A DNA stretch of 64,000 bases from Providencia vermicola (GCF_020381325.1 NZ_JAGSPI010000003.1:303203-367202), one strand, 5' to 3'. Shown: positions 21,360 to 33,595, counted from the first letter of the stretch. Translations and numbers: made by a program. The notes: a model not told the origin generated them from the letters alone.

Positions 21360-22568
21360 ATGCATATTCAAGAAAGTTATGACCGAATTATTGAAAAAGA
21401 AAATATAGGAAATGCAACATTAGCATTGTTAACTAATCAAGATACGCTTTCCGCGCGTTCCGCAGGTATATTTACCTTAGATGATTTAGTCAATATTCAT
21501 CAACATGTTCGTTTCGCACTTTCTCTTCCTTTACGAGAGACAGATATTTTGAAATGGTTTGGTATCAATGATTCAACAGAACTGCCAATTAACCATAATG
21601 ATTTAACAAGTGCAATTATTGATATTAGAAATCATGCAAACAGTTGGGATAACGTAGAACAACAAGTTAAAGAGCAATCTGTTAATTTATCACTGACAAG
21701 TCGCAATATTATGCAAACAGGAAATCAGATAATTGAATATATTAACCACATGCCTATTTTGCAGAAAATATCCGATAGTTTAGATGATTTAACCACAAAT
21801 GACTTAGATAAAATAATCTATCAAAATGATGACCAACAAATTGCCACTGAGCTTGTTAGTATTTTAAATATAATTAAAAATGACATTAAACAGCAATCAA
21901 TAAAGACAATCAAAATTAAAAATACAGTATCAGATTTTAGAGCCTACATTACAGGTGGGTACCTCTCAAATTTTGAACATGTTGAATCACTTCTATTTAA
22001 TATAAAAGGTATTTATCAGCAACTCGAACCGACCAATCGAGATAGCACCGAATCATTTCTAAAAGAAATGATTGAATTTAAAAAGCAAGATATTGTGAAG
22101 TTAGAACAAGAGTACTCTCATTTTATCAAATTATGCTTTACTGGGTTAGCTGGAGGAATTATTGGTCTGGTTATTACCAGTAGTATTTTTGGGCCTAAAG
22201 CAGATGCAATAAGAGTCAGAAAGAACGAACTATTAAAAGAAATTGCCGAAATAAACACCAAGATAAACAATGAAAAATTAATCCAAAAAACGATTTTCGA
22301 TATCCAACTTAACTTACATAAAATTGAGGGACTATTTAAAGATGCTCGATTAGCTATTGACCACCTTGACTATATGTGGCTAGTTATTTTAACTGAAATA
22401 AAACAATCAATTGATATTTTCCAGCGAATAAATAATGCAGACAAACTTATTAGATTCATTGCTCAGTTCAAGAAAATTATTATGTCTTGGAGTTCAATTC
22501 AAGATTACTCAGTTCATTTAATTACATTATTTGATGAGCTACAAAAAAATGACACATCATCTCAATAA
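21360..22568 (+). CDS. xaxA: Alpha-xenorhabdolysin-type binary toxin, subunit A
   Basis: The protein resembles XaxA of Xenorhabdus nematophila, the activator half of a two-part alpha-helical pore-forming toxin (cytolysin). It has 402 residues, about the family length, and an N-terminal segment GIFTLDDLVNIHQHV typical of the family. It is almost all helical, with long heptad-like stretches. One hydrophobic hairpin lies at about residues 255-278 (FIKLCFTGLAGGIIGLVITS), corresponding to the membrane-facing foot. No signal peptide is seen. Start ATG 21360 was preferred over 21306, which has no ribosome-binding site and adds unmatched residues. It is followed 11 bp later by xaxB. Identification rests on recalled family features, not a search. 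Confidence 0.8.
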   Translation: MHIQESYDRIIEKENIGNATLALLTNQDTLSARSAGIFTLDDLVNIHQHVRFALSLPLRETDILKWFGINDSTELPINHNDLTSAIIDIRNHANSWDNVEQQVKEQSVNLSLTSRNIMQTGNQIIEYINHMPILQKISDSLDDLTTNDLDKIIYQNDDQQIATELVSILNIIKNDIKQQSIKTIKIKNTVSDFRAYITGGYLSNFEHVESLLFNIKGIYQQLEPTNRDSTESFLKEMIEFKKQDIVKLEQEYSHFIKLCFTGLAGGIIGLVITSSIFGPKADAIRVRKNELLKEIAEINTKINNEKLIQKTIFDIQLNLHKIEGLFKDARLAIDHLDYMWLVILTEIKQSIDIFQRINNADKLIRFIAQFKKIIMSWSSIQDYSVHLITLFDELQKNDTSSQ

Positions 22569-22579
22569 AAGGCATTAAT

Positions 22580-23590
22580 ATGCATGACAATCTTGATTTA
22601 CCAATGTTACCCCCTATTGATATTTATCAGTTAAGATGTATTTCAAATAACATTGTTTCTTTTAATAAAAATATCATGAATTATGATTATATTGTTTACG
22701 GAAGAATTCAAAAAATCGCAATCAAAACAGAGCGTATCAATGAGTTGATCCGAAATTCGATTCCAATATTACGCATCAAACTTAATTATATAATAGATAA
22801 TGAATTAAATATCCCCAAAAGCTCAACAACCAGCGAAGATAGCTATTCAGATATAAAAAAACAATTTCTAACCGCCAGTTTTATTGATGATTTAATGGAT
22901 GCAAAGTTAGAGTTAGAAAAACTTATTTCAAAAATACGCTACACAAATGAATCACTACTGATCTTTCACCTTAACGAACCTAATAAGTTAAAATTATCCC
23001 AATACACTAGCCAAAAAGAACTTCTTTTGACATCCAAGCACAGTATGCAAGCTAAAATAAATGATTTACACAAGAATTATTCTATTATTACAGCTGCTGA
23101 AGATATTGTTTTGCGAGCAAAGCTAACTGATTTTTTTGATAAGTATTTTAAAGGAAAAGAAATAATTGACTCTCTCAACATTCCACCAAATAAAAAAGAT
23201 ATTTTAAAATCAGCAATTAGTTATATTAGAAACCTGCTAACAATGGTAGATGATGGCCTTGAGTTTACTAAATTAGTTGATGTCCGATTATACTTAAGTG
23301 ACCAAATTATTGAGCACAAAGAAGAGCTTAATACTATTGACACAAATATTTTTAGACTCACACAACTGATGTCTCTCTCCAATGAAATTACTGCCATCGA
23401 TCTGCATAAACAAACCATTATCCACCAAGTTGGATTACTCAAAAACTATTGGGAGTCATGGTGTCAATATATAAGTGAAAAGATATCAGAGCAACCCCTT
23501 AACTTAGTACAAATCAATACGGCAAGCCAAATGTTGATGACTTATTTGAATGATGTGGAATATCAATACCAACGCCAACTACCCGATTAA
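22580..23590 (+). CDS. xaxB: Alpha-xenorhabdolysin-type binary toxin, subunit B
   Basis: This 336-residue, mostly helical protein has the length and the position of XaxB, the component that forms the transmembrane pore after activation by XaxA. It opens with LDLPMLPPIDIYQLRCISNN and is rich in Ile, Asn and Lys. It lacks a signal peptide and any long hydrophobic segment, consistent with an amphipathic membrane-entering helix. AAAGG lies eight bases before the ATG. The partner gene is immediately upstream, so the pair forms a two-gene operon. There is no recognisable terminator of its own; the hairpin that follows belongs to nuo. Confidence 0.78.
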   Translation: MHDNLDLPMLPPIDIYQLRCISNNIVSFNKNIMNYDYIVYGRIQKIAIKTERINELIRNSIPILRIKLNYIIDNELNIPKSSTTSEDSYSDIKKQFLTASFIDDLMDAKLELEKLISKIRYTNESLLIFHLNEPNKLKLSQYTSQKELLLTSKHSMQAKINDLHKNYSIITAAEDIVLRAKLTDFFDKYFKGKEIIDSLNIPPNKKDILKSAISYIRNLLTMVDDGLEFTKLVDVRLYLSDQIIEHKEELNTIDTNIFRLTQLMSLSNEITAIDLHKQTIIHQVGLLKNYWESWCQYISEKISEQPLNLVQINTASQMLMTYLNDVEYQYQRQLPD

Positions 23591-23619
23591 AAAAAAACCG
23601 GTTACTTTGCAGTAACCGG
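23588..23619 (-). terminator. Terminator of the nuo operon
   Basis: On the minus strand CCGGTTACT (23619-23611) pairs perfectly with AGTAACCGG (23606-23598) around a four-base loop and is followed by about ten T residues. It lies 25 bp beyond the nuoN stop. On the plus strand the hairpin has no T-run, so xaxB is at best weakly terminated by it. Confidence 0.9.
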
Positions 23620-23644
23620 CTTCATATTACTTAAACTGTATTCA

Positions 23645-25105
23645 TTAACCAACGATTGCTACAGCTAATGCCGAAATATCAATAAGCGGTTGTGGCCAAA
23701 CACCGAAGACAATGGCTGCAATTGCACAGATAGCTGCAAAAACCGTACCCAGAGTTGCTTTTTCAGGGCCAGTATAACGCTCAGCATGTTCTGCATCACG
23801 GCTGTACAAGCTTGCCATAAAGCGCAGGTAATAGTACAAACCAATCGCACTACCTACCACAACAGCCCCCGTTAACCACCAAAGTTCCGCATTTACCGCT
23901 GAAACAATCACATAGAATTTACCGATAAACCCTAATGTAATTGGGATACCCGCTAAGGATAACAGTGCGACTGTCATCACAGTTGCAAGCACAGGCTTAT
24001 GCCAGAACAACCCACGAAACGCGCTGAAATCGTCTTGGTCATCACCACGGTAAGGGCTAGAAACGATACTGATCACACCAAATGAGCCCAAACTTGCAAA
24101 CAAGTAACCGACTAAATAAATTGCAATCGTCACTTGTGAAGCAACAGGGTCGATACGCAGGGCAACCAGTGCCACTAACAGATAACCCATATGGGAGATA
24201 GAGGAGTAACCCAGTAAACGTTTTGCGCTTTTTTGTGTGATAGCCAGTAAGTTACCAAACAGAATAGACGCAATTGCAATCACTGAAATAACAATTGCCA
24301 GTGTGTTGCTACTGGTAATTGGCGCTTCCATAAAGATACGCACTAATACCGCAAAAATAGCTATTTTACTGCCCGTTGCTAAGAATGCAGAAACTGGTGC
24401 TGGTGCGCCCTGATAAACATCCGGTGTCCATAGTTGGAATGGGAACAAAGATAGTTTGAAACCAAAACCAACAATCAACATACCAAAGCCAATCATCACT
24501 AATGGCGCGTGGATTTGGTTGTCAGACAGGCTTTGCCCCACCGAAGCGAAGCTTAAGCTACCTGATTCTGCATACAGTAATGCAATACCAAATAACAGGA
24601 ACGAAGACGCTGCTGCAGATAACAGCATGTATTTGATCCCAGCTTCTAAGGTACGGCTACGTTCGAAGGTATACGCCACTAAACCAAACAGCGGTAATGA
24701 AATCAGCTCGATACCGATAAACATTGATGCCATATGATTTGACATGGATAGCAGCACACCACCTGCGACGGCAATTGCGACTAACAGATGGAATTCATCT
24801 CTGTTATCACCAAAGCCTTCTAGCCAGTGGTAAGCAAAGATACTGGTACCGATACCTGCAATCAGGACAAGCGCACTATAGAACAGCGCAAAGCCATCAA
24901 CACGGATAAGCGAAGTCACATCCATTAGGTAGCCGTCGGCTACCCAAATGAGTGAAAGCAACGCAATGATAAAACCCGATACTGTCAGCGCGGCACTAGT
25001 CAGGTGATCGCGTCGCCACGCAATGGACAGCATCACAACCACCGCCGTCAACCCGACGATCATCAGTGGTAGTATTGCGATCAGTTCTTGAGGAGTTATT
25101 GTCAT
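23645..25105 (-). CDS. nuoN: NADH-quinone oxidoreductase subunit N
   Basis: NuoN is one of three antiporter-like proton-pumping subunits in the membrane arm of complex I. It has 486 residues (E. coli 485) and about fourteen membrane helices. The conserved lysine-bearing helices include [19 protein letters not shown] and [19 protein letters not shown]. It is the last nuo gene, 6 bp after nuoM. Confidence 0.97.
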   Translation of the reverse strand: MTITPQELIAILPLMIVGLTAVVVMLSIAWRRDHLTSAALTVSGFIIALLSLIWVADGYLMDVTSLIRVDGFALFYSALVLIAGIGTSIFAYHWLEGFGDNRDEFHLLVAIAVAGGVLLSMSNHMASMFIGIELISLPLFGLVAYTFERSRTLEAGIKYMLLSAAASSFLLFGIALLYAESGSLSFASVGQSLSDNQIHAPLVMIGFGMLIVGFGFKLSLFPFQLWTPDVYQGAPAPVSAFLATGSKIAIFAVLVRIFMEAPITSSNTLAIVISVIAIASILFGNLLAITQKSAKRLLGYSSISHMGYLLVALVALRIDPVASQVTIAIYLVGYLFASLGSFGVISIVSSPYRGDDQDDFSAFRGLFWHKPVLATVMTVALLSLAGIPITLGFIGKFYVIVSAVNAELWWLTGAVVVGSAIGLYYYLRFMASLYSRDAEHAERYTGPEKATLGTVFAAICAIAAIVFGVWPQPLIDISALAVAIVG

Positions 25106-25111
25106 GGCGAA

Positions 25112-26632
25112 TTACAGCCCTAATGTTGTTAGTGAAGCAGAATACAGGTTATGTAATGTTTCCATTGAACCAACTGATGTATCTAAAATTGGTTGTGGAT
25201 AGAAACCGATAATAACCAGTAAAGCAGCCAGAGCCAGTAGCACACCGAATTCACGCGCCGTTAACCCTTTCATTTCTTTTTCTGATTTTGGTGTGCCGTA
25301 GTAAGTCTGCTGCATCATCCACAGTGAGTAGATAGAGGCAAACACCACACCAAATACCATAATGCAGGTCACTAATGTGAATTGGCTGAAGCTACCGAAT
25401 AGGATCATGAATTCGCCAATGAAGTTACCTGTACCTGGCATTCCTAGCGTTGCCGCAGCAAAGAACAGGGACATTCCTGGTAACCATTTAATGCGTTTCC
25501 ACAATCCACCCATCATGCGCATATCACGCGTTTGCGTACGCTCATACAGTTGGCCACTGATGATAATCAGCGCTGCACCTGACAGACCGTTGGTGATCAT
25601 TTGGATTACAGCACCTTGGTACGCTAACACTGAACTTGCATAAATCGCCACAGTCACAAACCCCATATGGGATAAGCTACTGTATGCCGCCAGACGTTTA
25701 ATGTCGGTTTGTTTGAACGCTAACCATGCACCATAGAAGATACTGACCACACCCAGAGTCATCGCCACTGGTGTGAACTGGATAGACGCTTCAGGGAACA
25801 GAGGCAAAGTAAAACGTAACAGACCATAAGCCGCGGTTTTTAGCATGATACCCGAGATATCTACCGAACCTGCGGTTGGGGATTGCTCTTGGGTATCTGC
25901 CATCCAACCATGGAATGGTACCAGAGGCATTTTAACAGCGAAGGCAATGAAGAAACCTAACATCAACATGAATGCGACGCTACTAGACATTTGAGTGCCT
26001 AATAACTGGTCGTAATCAAATGTTAAGGTACCCGTTGAGTTGAAGTGTGCCAGTGCCAATCCAATGATGGACACTAACATAATCAAACCACTTGCCTGCG
26101 TATAAATAAAGAACTTAGTCGCGGCGTTAACGTGTTGTCTGTTTTCTGAGCCTTTATGTCCCCAATTTGCAATCAGGAAGTACATTGGGATCAGCATCAT
26201 CTCCCAGAAGAAGAAGAATAAGAACAAGTCAACCGCTGTGAAAATCCCCATCACCCCAGTGATAATCCACAGGAGGTTAAAGTGATACGCACCTTGATTC
26301 TTTTGGTTTTCACTCCATGAGCTCAAAATCGAGAACGCACCCATGATAGCCGTCAGAACGACCATCAACAGTGATAAACCGTCAATCGCTAAGTGAATGT
26401 TGATTCCCAGTGCAGGGATCCACGGCATGAAAAACTCGGATTGCCATAGTGGAACGCCTTGTGGGTTAGCCAGAGAGTAGCTCCCTTGTAACCACAATTG
26501 CACGGAAAGAATAAGTGTTAATCCCATCGTTGCCAGCGCAATCCAACGTGGAGCGCGGTGACTGAACCGGTCAGCCTGCCAACTTAGCAGGCCACCGATG
26601 AAGGGAATAAGTATTAGCCAGGGTAGTAGCAT
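25112..26632 (-). CDS. nuoM: NADH-quinone oxidoreductase subunit M
   Basis: NuoM is an antiporter-like proton-translocating subunit of complex I with 506 residues and about fourteen membrane helices. The broken-helix and lysine motifs are seen in KMPLVPFHGWMADTQEQSP and KRLAAYSSLSHMGFVTVAI. The proton-channel glutamate near residue 144 is in FFFFWEMMLIPMYFL. It lies 19 bp after nuoL. Confidence 0.97.
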   Translation of the reverse strand: MLLPWLILIPFIGGLLSWQADRFSHRAPRWIALATMGLTLILSVQLWLQGSYSLANPQGVPLWQSEFFMPWIPALGINIHLAIDGLSLLMVVLTAIMGAFSILSSWSENQKNQGAYHFNLLWIITGVMGIFTAVDLFLFFFFWEMMLIPMYFLIANWGHKGSENRQHVNAATKFFIYTQASGLIMLVSIIGLALAHFNSTGTLTFDYDQLLGTQMSSSVAFMLMLGFFIAFAVKMPLVPFHGWMADTQEQSPTAGSVDISGIMLKTAAYGLLRFTLPLFPEASIQFTPVAMTLGVVSIFYGAWLAFKQTDIKRLAAYSSLSHMGFVTVAIYASSVLAYQGAVIQMITNGLSGAALIIISGQLYERTQTRDMRMMGGLWKRIKWLPGMSLFFAAATLGMPGTGNFIGEFMILFGSFSQFTLVTCIMVFGVVFASIYSLWMMQQTYYGTPKSEKEMKGLTAREFGVLLALAALLVIIGFYPQPILDTSVGSMETLHNLYSASLTTLGL

Positions 26633-26651
26633 GGCGCAATGTGTCCCTTAA

Positions 26652-28493
26652 TTAAACCAAAAGCAGCAGAGCAAGAATCAGCACTGCACCCAGCCCCAAT
26701 GAGGCAACATACCAACGGATCTGGCCGTTTTGACTCACAGAAAGTCCTTTGTTCGCTAAGCTTGATAATCGCGCAGGAATATTCATCAGTGAGTTAATCG
26801 GATCGCTTTCCAGTAGCCATGCAATACCTTTAAACGGTTTCACAAAGACTACGTCATACAGCCAGTCGAATCCCCATGCTTGGTACCACCAGGCACTGAA
26901 GAAGCGGCCAACCGCCGTTTTCGCGATAGCATCAACAATGGAACGTCTGAATAGATAGAGGAATACCGCAATCAACAGACCTGCGATTGCAAACCCGCCT
27001 GAAATCGCTTCAAGTAAGACTTTACCGTCTTCACTTCCTGCGGCTTCCGCTGGGAACACCCCTTCTAATGGTTGGTGGATTAAAGCACCAACAAACGTTG
27101 CAAGGATAGCCAGAATGCCAAGTGGCAATGTGTGAGTGATGCCTTTAACCTTGTGCGCTTTGATTTTTGCTTCACCGTGGAACACGATGAAAATCATACG
27201 GAAGGTATAAATTGCGGTCATTAATGCACCGAGGATACCTGCCCACAACAACACAGTTTGTCCATCAAGCTGCGCGCCCCACAAAATTGCATCTTTACTG
27301 TAGAAACCTGCGGTAAACAGTGGCAATGCTGCCAGTGCGCTTCCGCCGATTAACATCACAGCATAAATGAATGGAATTTGCTTACGCAACCCACCCATTT
27401 TGAAAATGTTTTGCTCGTGGTGGCAAGCGAGGATCACCGAACCGGCTGACAGGAACAATAATGCTTTGAAGAAAGCGTGCGTCATCAGGTGGAAAATCGC
27501 CGCATCCCAAGCTTGAACACCCAGTGCCAAGAACATATAACCAATTTGGCTCATGGTTGAATAAGCGAGGACACGTTTGATATCCGTTTGTACCAATGCT
27601 GCAAAACCTGCCAGTACGAGTGTTACCGCCCCCACAACACCGACTAAGTGCAATACCTCAGGCGCTAATAGGAACAAAACATGGGTACGTGCGATTAAGT
27701 AGACACCTGCGGTTACCATGGTTGCGGCGTGGATCAGTGCAGAAACTGGTGTTGGACCCGCCATCGCATCAGCTAACCATGTTTGTAATGGTAGCTGCGC
27801 AGATTTACCGACTGCACCACCTAATAACATCAAGGTTGCCCAGTTGATTGCGCTTGAACCTTCAGCAAATTTCTGAGGTGCTAACACCGCCATTTCGCTG
27901 AAGTTCAGTGTGCCCAGTTCATTCCACAGAATAAACATACCGATAGCAAGGAACACGTCACCGATGCGCGTCACAAAGAACGCCTTCATCGCGGCTTTGC
28001 CGTTGTCTGGATTGGTGTAATAAAAACCAATCAGCAAGTAACTGCACAGCCCTACCCCTTCCCAACCGAGATACATCAGCATCATGTTATCGGCGAGGAC
28101 TAAAACGACCATGCTCGCGATAAACAGATTGGTGTAAGCGAAGAAACGTGAGTAACCTTCCTCGCCACGCATATACCAAGAGGCATACACGTGAATAAGG
28201 AAGCCCACACCCGTTACCACACCTAACATGGTCAGTGACAGACCATCTAACATCAGGGTGAATGGGATATTAAAGGTACCGACAGACATCCAAGTCCAAA
28301 GTGGCTGAATAAACACGCCAGCGTCGGGTTGAGCTAAAAATTCGTTACCAGCATAGAATGCGACGAGGGCAGCTAAGCCGACCGACCCCGCACCAATAAT
28401 GGCCGAAACGTTTTCTGACCAGCGTCCACGGGAGAAGGCTAACAGCACCGACCCCAGTAAAGGCAACAGAATAGTTAAATAGAGTAGGTTCAT
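26652..28493 (-). CDS. nuoL: NADH-quinone oxidoreductase subunit L
   Basis: NuoL is the most distal antiporter-like subunit, 613 residues as in E. coli, with about sixteen membrane helices including the long lateral helix that runs along the membrane arm. Motifs [38 protein letters not shown] and [19 protein letters not shown] are present. Its ATG overlaps the nuoK stop by four bases. Confidence 0.98.
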   Translation of the reverse strand: MNLLYLTILLPLLGSVLLAFSRGRWSENVSAIIGAGSVGLAALVAFYAGNEFLAQPDAGVFIQPLWTWMSVGTFNIPFTLMLDGLSLTMLGVVTGVGFLIHVYASWYMRGEEGYSRFFAYTNLFIASMVVLVLADNMMLMYLGWEGVGLCSYLLIGFYYTNPDNGKAAMKAFFVTRIGDVFLAIGMFILWNELGTLNFSEMAVLAPQKFAEGSSAINWATLMLLGGAVGKSAQLPLQTWLADAMAGPTPVSALIHAATMVTAGVYLIARTHVLFLLAPEVLHLVGVVGAVTLVLAGFAALVQTDIKRVLAYSTMSQIGYMFLALGVQAWDAAIFHLMTHAFFKALLFLSAGSVILACHHEQNIFKMGGLRKQIPFIYAVMLIGGSALAALPLFTAGFYSKDAILWGAQLDGQTVLLWAGILGALMTAIYTFRMIFIVFHGEAKIKAHKVKGITHTLPLGILAILATFVGALIHQPLEGVFPAEAAGSEDGKVLLEAISGGFAIAGLLIAVFLYLFRRSIVDAIAKTAVGRFFSAWWYQAWGFDWLYDVVFVKPFKGIAWLLESDPINSLMNIPARLSSLANKGLSVSQNGQIRWYVASLGLGAVLILALLLLV

Positions 28494-28792
28494 CCGCGCA
28501 TCTCACTGACTTTATCAATATTCAGGTTCTGACGATGACGATGGAGTTGCAGTAACAACGCCAATCCAATACTCGCCTCCGCTGCAGCCAGTGCGATTGC
28601 CAAGATATACATAATCTGGCCGTCTGGTTGCCCCCAAAAACTCCCTGCGACGACAAATGCCAGTGCAGTTGAGTTAATCATGATTTCCAGTCCGATCAAC
28701 ATGAAAAGCAAGTTGCGGCGGATAACAAGGCAGCTAAGCCCCATCACAAATAGAATTGCCGCTAAAATCAGACCATGTTCTAGAGGTATCAT
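28490..28792 (-). CDS. nuoK: NADH-quinone oxidoreductase subunit K
   Basis: NuoK is a 100-residue membrane subunit with three helices. The two buried glutamates needed for proton transfer appear in [10 protein letters not shown] and in [14 protein letters not shown]. It matches E. coli NuoK in length. It overlaps both nuoJ and nuoL by four bases, so translation of this part of the operon is coupled. Confidence 0.98.
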   Translation of the reverse strand: MIPLEHGLILAAILFVMGLSCLVIRRNLLFMLIGLEIMINSTALAFVVAGSFWGQPDGQIMYILAIALAAAEASIGLALLLQLHRHRQNLNIDKVSEMRG

Positions 28793-29325
28793 TTTTGCTC
28801 CTCCGCAATGCTAACAAGGTCAGCACCGTTTTCTTTGCGGTCACGTCCAACGTGGAATGCGACGACGATACCTGCCAATAACAGCAGTGAAGCAAGTTCA
28901 ACAGCCAGAACATATGGCCCGAACAAGCTGATACCGACTTCTTTCGCCCCAATCACCGTGCCATCAATCCCCTTCTCGTAAGATAAAGAAGTGATGCCGT
29001 AAACCAGGATAGCCAACAACACTGCGGATAATCCCGCTGGACCAATCCAGTTTTTCGGTGTTAGCCAAGCGCGCTCTTGCTCCTGCACAGAGCGGCCTAG
29101 GTTCAACATCATGACGACGAACACAAACAAGACCATAATGGCACCTGCGTAAACGATGATTTCTAGCGCACCCGCGAAAGACGCGCCGAGTGAGAAGAAC
29201 ACCATTGACAGTGCCAGCAGAGAAACAACCAGATACAACAGTGCATGCACCGGGTTGGTATTCGTTATCACCCTCAAAGTTGCAAGTATTGCAACCAGAC
29301 CGGCGATATAAAATGTAAATTCCAT
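28789..29325 (-). CDS. nuoJ: NADH-quinone oxidoreductase subunit J
   Basis: NuoJ is a 178-residue membrane subunit with five helices. Helix three holds the pi-bulge region [19 protein letters not shown] that links quinone reduction to pumping. The C-terminus is a charged cytoplasmic tail. It overlaps nuoK by four bases and follows nuoI by 12 bp. Confidence 0.97.
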   Translation of the reverse strand: MEFTFYIAGLVAILATLRVITNTNPVHALLYLVVSLLALSMVFFSLGASFAGALEIIVYAGAIMVLFVFVVMMLNLGRSVQEQERAWLTPKNWIGPAGLSAVLLAILVYGITSLSYEKGIDGTVIGAKEVGISLFGPYVLAVELASLLLLAGIVVAFHVGRDRKENGADLVSIAEEQK

Positions 29326-29337
29326 GAATATCGCTCC

Positions 29338-29880
29338 TTATGGCAACAGGTCTTTGACGTTAATCGGTTTCGCTTCGTTATCCGCTTCACCTTTGTCTTT
29401 ACCTGCAATCGCCATACCCGATTTACGGTAAAAGTTATAATCAGGATATTTACCTGGACCTGAAATCAACAGGTCATTTTTCTCGTAAACCAAATCCTGA
29501 CGTCGCCAGTCGGCCATTTCAAAGTCAGGTGTTAATTGGATTGCCGTTGTTGGGCAAGCCTCTTCACACAGACCACAGAAAATGCAGCGCGAAAAGTTAA
29601 CGCGGAAAAATTCCGGATACCAGCGTCCATCTTCGTGCTCGGCTTTTTGCAGTGAGATACATCCCACTGGGCAAGCAACCGCACATAAGTTACACGCAAC
29701 ACAACGCTCTTCACCGTCTGGATCGCGGGTTAACACGATACGACCACGGTAACGGGGTGGCAGATAAACCGGCTCTTCTGGATACATTTGCGTTTCGCGT
29801 TTATCGAACGCATGTAGGCCGACCATCCAAATACTACGTACTTGGGTGGCGAAACCGACCAATAACTCTTTCAATGTCAT
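29338..29880 (-). CDS. nuoI: NADH-quinone oxidoreductase subunit I (two 4Fe-4S clusters)
   Basis: NuoI is the 180-residue ferredoxin-like subunit carrying clusters N6a and N6b on the way to quinone. Both motifs are intact: [15 protein letters not shown] at about residues 60-74 and [15 protein letters not shown] at about 99-113. It follows nuoH by 14 bp. Confidence 0.98.
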   Translation of the reverse strand: MTLKELLVGFATQVRSIWMVGLHAFDKRETQMYPEEPVYLPPRYRGRIVLTRDPDGEERCVACNLCAVACPVGCISLQKAEHEDGRWYPEFFRVNFSRCIFCGLCEEACPTTAIQLTPDFEMADWRRQDLVYEKNDLLISGPGKYPDYNFYRKSGMAIAGKDKGEADNEAKPINVKDLLP

Positions 29881-29894
29881 GGTTCAATCACCCC

Positions 29895-30875
29895 TTACTG
29901 AGCGTTGTATAAAATCACTGCTGCAGTACCCAGCAGATTAAGCAGCGTCAATGGCAGGCAAATTTTCCAGCCGAAAGACATCACTTGGTCATAACGTGGA
30001 CGCGGTAAAGAGGCACGGATCAGGATGAACATCATCATGAAGAAGCCAGTTTTGATAGCAAACCACAAGAATGACGGCAGGAATGGACCATGCCAGCCAC
30101 CAAAGAACAGCGTCACAATCAGGGCAGAAACCGTTACGATACCGATATACTCACCGACGAAGAACAGACCGAACTTCATCCCTGAGTATTCAACGTGGTA
30201 ACCATCCGCAATCTCTTGTTCTGCTTCTGGCTGGTCAAACGGGTGACGGTGACATACCGCAACGCCCGCAATCGCAAAGGTCACAAAACCAAAGAATTGA
30301 GGAATAATGTTCCACATGCCTTCTTGGGAGTTCACAATATCAATCAGGTTAAATGAACCTGCTTGTGCGACCACGCCCATTAAAGACAAGCCTAAGAACA
30401 CTTCATAACTAACGGTTTGTGCCGAAGCACGCATCGCCCCTAATAATGAATATTTGTTGTTACTTGACCAACCCGCGAACAGGACCGCATACACCGCCAG
30501 ACCTGCCATCATCAGGAAGAATAAAATCCCAATGTTTAAGTCTGCTACGTGCCAAGTCGGGCTGACAGGCACAATTGCGAATGCAAGGAACAGTGAACAA
30601 AATGCGATAACTGGCGCTAGCGTAAAGATTTTCTTATCCGCGAACTGTGGGATCCAGTCTTCTTTAAACAGCATTTTGAACATATCGGCGATTAACTGGC
30701 CCATCCCAAACGGGCCAACGCGGTTTGGGCCATAACGATTCTGGAACAGACCGAGAATACGGCGCTCTCCCAGACTCATGTATGCCCCACAAGTCACAAC
30801 AACCAATAAAATGACGACAGATTTGAGGATGGAAATTAATACTTCCATCACTTCAGGAGAAATCCAATCCATCAT
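29895..30875 (-). CDS. nuoH: NADH-quinone oxidoreductase subunit H
   Basis: NuoH is the 326-residue membrane subunit at the junction with the peripheral arm and forms much of the quinone-binding chamber. It shows about eight membrane helices, the [19 protein letters not shown] loop and the acidic loop [20 protein letters not shown]. Its start overlaps nuoG's stop by four bases. Confidence 0.97.
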   Translation of the reverse strand: MMDWISPEVMEVLISILKSVVILLVVVTCGAYMSLGERRILGLFQNRYGPNRVGPFGMGQLIADMFKMLFKEDWIPQFADKKIFTLAPVIAFCSLFLAFAIVPVSPTWHVADLNIGILFFLMMAGLAVYAVLFAGWSSNNKYSLLGAMRASAQTVSYEVFLGLSLMGVVAQAGSFNLIDIVNSQEGMWNIIPQFFGFVTFAIAGVAVCHRHPFDQPEAEQEIADGYHVEYSGMKFGLFFVGEYIGIVTVSALIVTLFFGGWHGPFLPSFLWFAIKTGFFMMMFILIRASLPRPRYDQVMSFGWKICLPLTLLNLLGTAAVILYNAQ

Positions 30876-33595
30876 GCTCCCCTCCGCAGATTATTGACTG
30901 ACACGCCAGCCATTGAAGGTGCGATACCTGGCATCCCTAATGGTAAGCCAATTTGACCTGTCGACAGGTTATTGCTGATGCGTACAGTCAAGTTAAACCC
31001 TTGACCTGCATAGCTAAATTCAGCTTTTGTCCCTGTTGCCAAGCCAAGTGTCGCAGCATCTTGCGTGCTCAGCATGATATAAGGCTCTGGCATACGCTGT
31101 TGGATCACCTCTGAGCGCTGTGACATTTCATCACTACCGAACAGATGGTAATACGGCGCGACTACCCACTGCGCATCCGCTGCTTGGTAAGCTGCTGGAA
31201 TATCAGTGAAATAAGCCAATTTACTTTCTGTTGAATTGAACAGACGCACACCTGGGTCACCAAATAATAAATGGCCACCGACTTCTGCTTGGAATTTATT
31301 CCACGCTTGAGGTGAGTTCCAACCTGGCGCCCATGCAAATGGAATTTGCTGGCGTGGTGCGGTTGGGCTGTTGTTCCCTTCCATTGAGAAAGCAAATGGA
31401 GAGTCAATATCTTGCGGTTGGCGTGGTTCATGCACAGATTGGTTCGCCAGCATTGCTGTACGACCACTGTAACGATGCGGCTCACGCGCTAATTTTTGTC
31501 CACGGATACGGAATGACGCTTTCGGTGCTGAATCCACAATACCCGCAAATTGCGGTAATGCAGCCACACAGTCAGCAATTACATGGTCAAGTTGCGACCA
31601 ATCCGCATCACGTTCTTGCGCTTCCGTTTGCAGCGAGTGCATCCAGCGCCAGCTTTCGTTCATCACGATAGTTTTATCGTAATAAGTTGGATCGAAAACT
31701 TGGAAGAAACGTTGTGCGCGACCTTCTTGGTTAATCAACGTACCGTCTGCTTCTGCGAAACTCGCCGCTGGCAGAACAAGTGTTGCTTTATCCATGATGT
31801 CAGTTTGCTGGTGATCAGCAACAATCAGGTGGCTTAATTTCGCTAATGCGCTATTGACTGCGTCCACACTGCTGTGACGGTAAAGGTCATTTTCGATAAC
31901 GATAGCCACATCCGCTTCATTCGCTTCAATGCGAGCTAATGCGCTGTCTAATGGCTGTGCGTTCATCATCGCTAAACCGAAGCTGTTCGCATGAGAGGCT
32001 AAGTAAGATAAGCCCACTTGCGCGCCTTTTGCTTTCAATGCAAATGCCACGTTAGCTGCCGCTTGGATCATCGCATCACTAGCACTGTGGCTACCACTGA
32101 TAATCAGGGGTTTTTTCGCGCTTGAAAGGGCCTGTGCGATGGTTTCCACTTTCGCTTTTAGGTCCGCAGGTAAGTCGTTAACCGCAGGTGCCTCACCGTT
32201 AATCATATTGGCGATAGCAAAACCGAAACGCGCTTGGTCAGCAACAGGAGCACGGTAATTGAAAGCCGCAACATCGTCTAAGCGGGTATCATCAACGTTG
32301 GTGATAAACAGCGGATATTTCGCATGTTGACCAATGTTCATAATTGCCGCAATTTGCCAATCAGCCACTTTCTGTGCTGCGGCCATTTCACGTGCTTTAC
32401 CTTTTACCGCTTGACGAACAGAAAGCGCCATACGTGCACCTGTCTGAGTTAAATCTTCACCCAGAACCAGTACCGCATCGTAACCTTCAACTTCACGCAG
32501 AGTTGGGGTATAGATACCACCATTTTGCAGAATGTTTTGCATCAGCGCTAGACGGCTTTGCTCACCCGCAGAGATACCTGAGTAGAAGTTTTCTGCGCCC
32601 ACTAATGCACGTAATGCGTAGTTGCTTTCAATGCTTGCACGAGGCGAGCCAATACCAATCACTTTTTTCGCTTGATTGATAATTTGCGCACCGCTTTGCA
32701 TTGCTTCAATAGCAGAGATAACCTGTTTAACGCCATCTTTGTTCAAGACAGCCTGACGTGGACGGTCTTTGCGGTTAACGTAACCGTAACCAAAGCGACC
32801 GCGGTCACACAAGAAATAGTGGTTAACAGAACCATTATAACGGTTTTCAATACGGCGAATTTCACCATAGCGTTCACCTGGGCTAGTATTACAACCGATA
32901 CTGCACTGTTGGCAGATACCAGGTGCAAATTGCATATCCCATTTACGGTTATAGCGCTCAGAGTGGGTTTTGTCAGTAAATACCCCTGTCGGACAGACTT
33001 CGACTAAGTTGCCTGAAAATTCACTTTCCAGCGTGCCGTCTTCTGTACGACCGAAGTACACATAGTTGTGGGCCCCATAAACCCCTAAATCCGTGCCATC
33101 TGCGTAATCTTTATAGTAACGAACACAACGGTAACACGCGATACAGCGGTTCATTTCATGGCTAATGAAAGGCCCCAGATCTTGATTAATGTGTGTACGT
33201 TTCGTAAAACGATATTTACGCATGTTATGGCCAGTCATCACCGTCATATCTTGCAGGTGGCAGTTACCGCCCTCTTCACAGACTGGACAGTCATGTGGAT
33301 GGTTGGTCATCAGCCATTCCACAACACTTTCACGGAATTGCTTGGCTTCTTCATCATCAATAGAAATGAAGGTGCCTTCCGTTGCCGGTGTCATACAAGA
33401 CATTACTAGGCGACCGCGGGTATCATCCGCGTTCTGATACTGCTTAACCGCACACTGGCGGCAAGCGCCAACGCTTCCCAGCGCCGGATGCCAGCAAAAA
33501 TAAGGAATATCTAGCCCGAGAGAAAGACAGGCTTGTAACAGGTTTTCAGACCCGTTAACGTCATATTCTTTGCCGTCTACATATATTGTAGCCAT
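30872..33595 (-). CDS. nuoG: NADH-quinone oxidoreductase subunit G
   Basis: NuoG is the largest peripheral subunit and carries several iron-sulphur clusters between NuoF and NuoI. From the ATG at 33595 it has 907 residues (E. coli 908). The N-terminal 2Fe-2S domain has [15 protein letters not shown]. Next come the His/Cys ligands [15 protein letters not shown] and the 4Fe-4S motif [26 protein letters not shown] is the extra N7 cluster kept in enterobacteria. The rest is a molybdopterin-oxidoreductase-like fold without cofactor. ATG 33595 ([13 protein letters not shown]) was chosen over ATG 33613 because GGGAAG is well placed only for the former. Confidence 0.97.
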   Translation of the reverse strand: MATIYVDGKEYDVNGSENLLQACLSLGLDIPYFCWHPALGSVGACRQCAVKQYQNADDTRGRLVMSCMTPATEGTFISIDDEEAKQFRESVVEWLMTNHPHDCPVCEEGGNCHLQDMTVMTGHNMRKYRFTKRTHINQDLGPFISHEMNRCIACYRCVRYYKDYADGTDLGVYGAHNYVYFGRTEDGTLESEFSGNLVEVCPTGVFTDKTHSERYNRKWDMQFAPGICQQCSIGCNTSPGERYGEIRRIENRYNGSVNHYFLCDRGRFGYGYVNRKDRPRQAVLNKDGVKQVISAIEAMQSGAQIINQAKKVIGIGSPRASIESNYALRALVGAENFYSGISAGEQSRLALMQNILQNGGIYTPTLREVEGYDAVLVLGEDLTQTGARMALSVRQAVKGKAREMAAAQKVADWQIAAIMNIGQHAKYPLFITNVDDTRLDDVAAFNYRAPVADQARFGFAIANMINGEAPAVNDLPADLKAKVETIAQALSSAKKPLIISGSHSASDAMIQAAANVAFALKAKGAQVGLSYLASHANSFGLAMMNAQPLDSALARIEANEADVAIVIENDLYRHSSVDAVNSALAKLSHLIVADHQQTDIMDKATLVLPAASFAEADGTLINQEGRAQRFFQVFDPTYYDKTIVMNESWRWMHSLQTEAQERDADWSQLDHVIADCVAALPQFAGIVDSAPKASFRIRGQKLAREPHRYSGRTAMLANQSVHEPRQPQDIDSPFAFSMEGNNSPTAPRQQIPFAWAPGWNSPQAWNKFQAEVGGHLLFGDPGVRLFNSTESKLAYFTDIPAAYQAADAQWVVAPYYHLFGSDEMSQRSEVIQQRMPEPYIMLSTQDAATLGLATGTKAEFSYAGQGFNLTVRISNNLSTGQIGLPLGMPGIAPSMAGVSVNNLRRGA

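Noticed and set aside
31162..33437. Several frames of 60-119 codons opposite or within nuoG
   Set aside because: They are shadows of nuoG, whose iron-sulphur motifs and length prove the coding frame.
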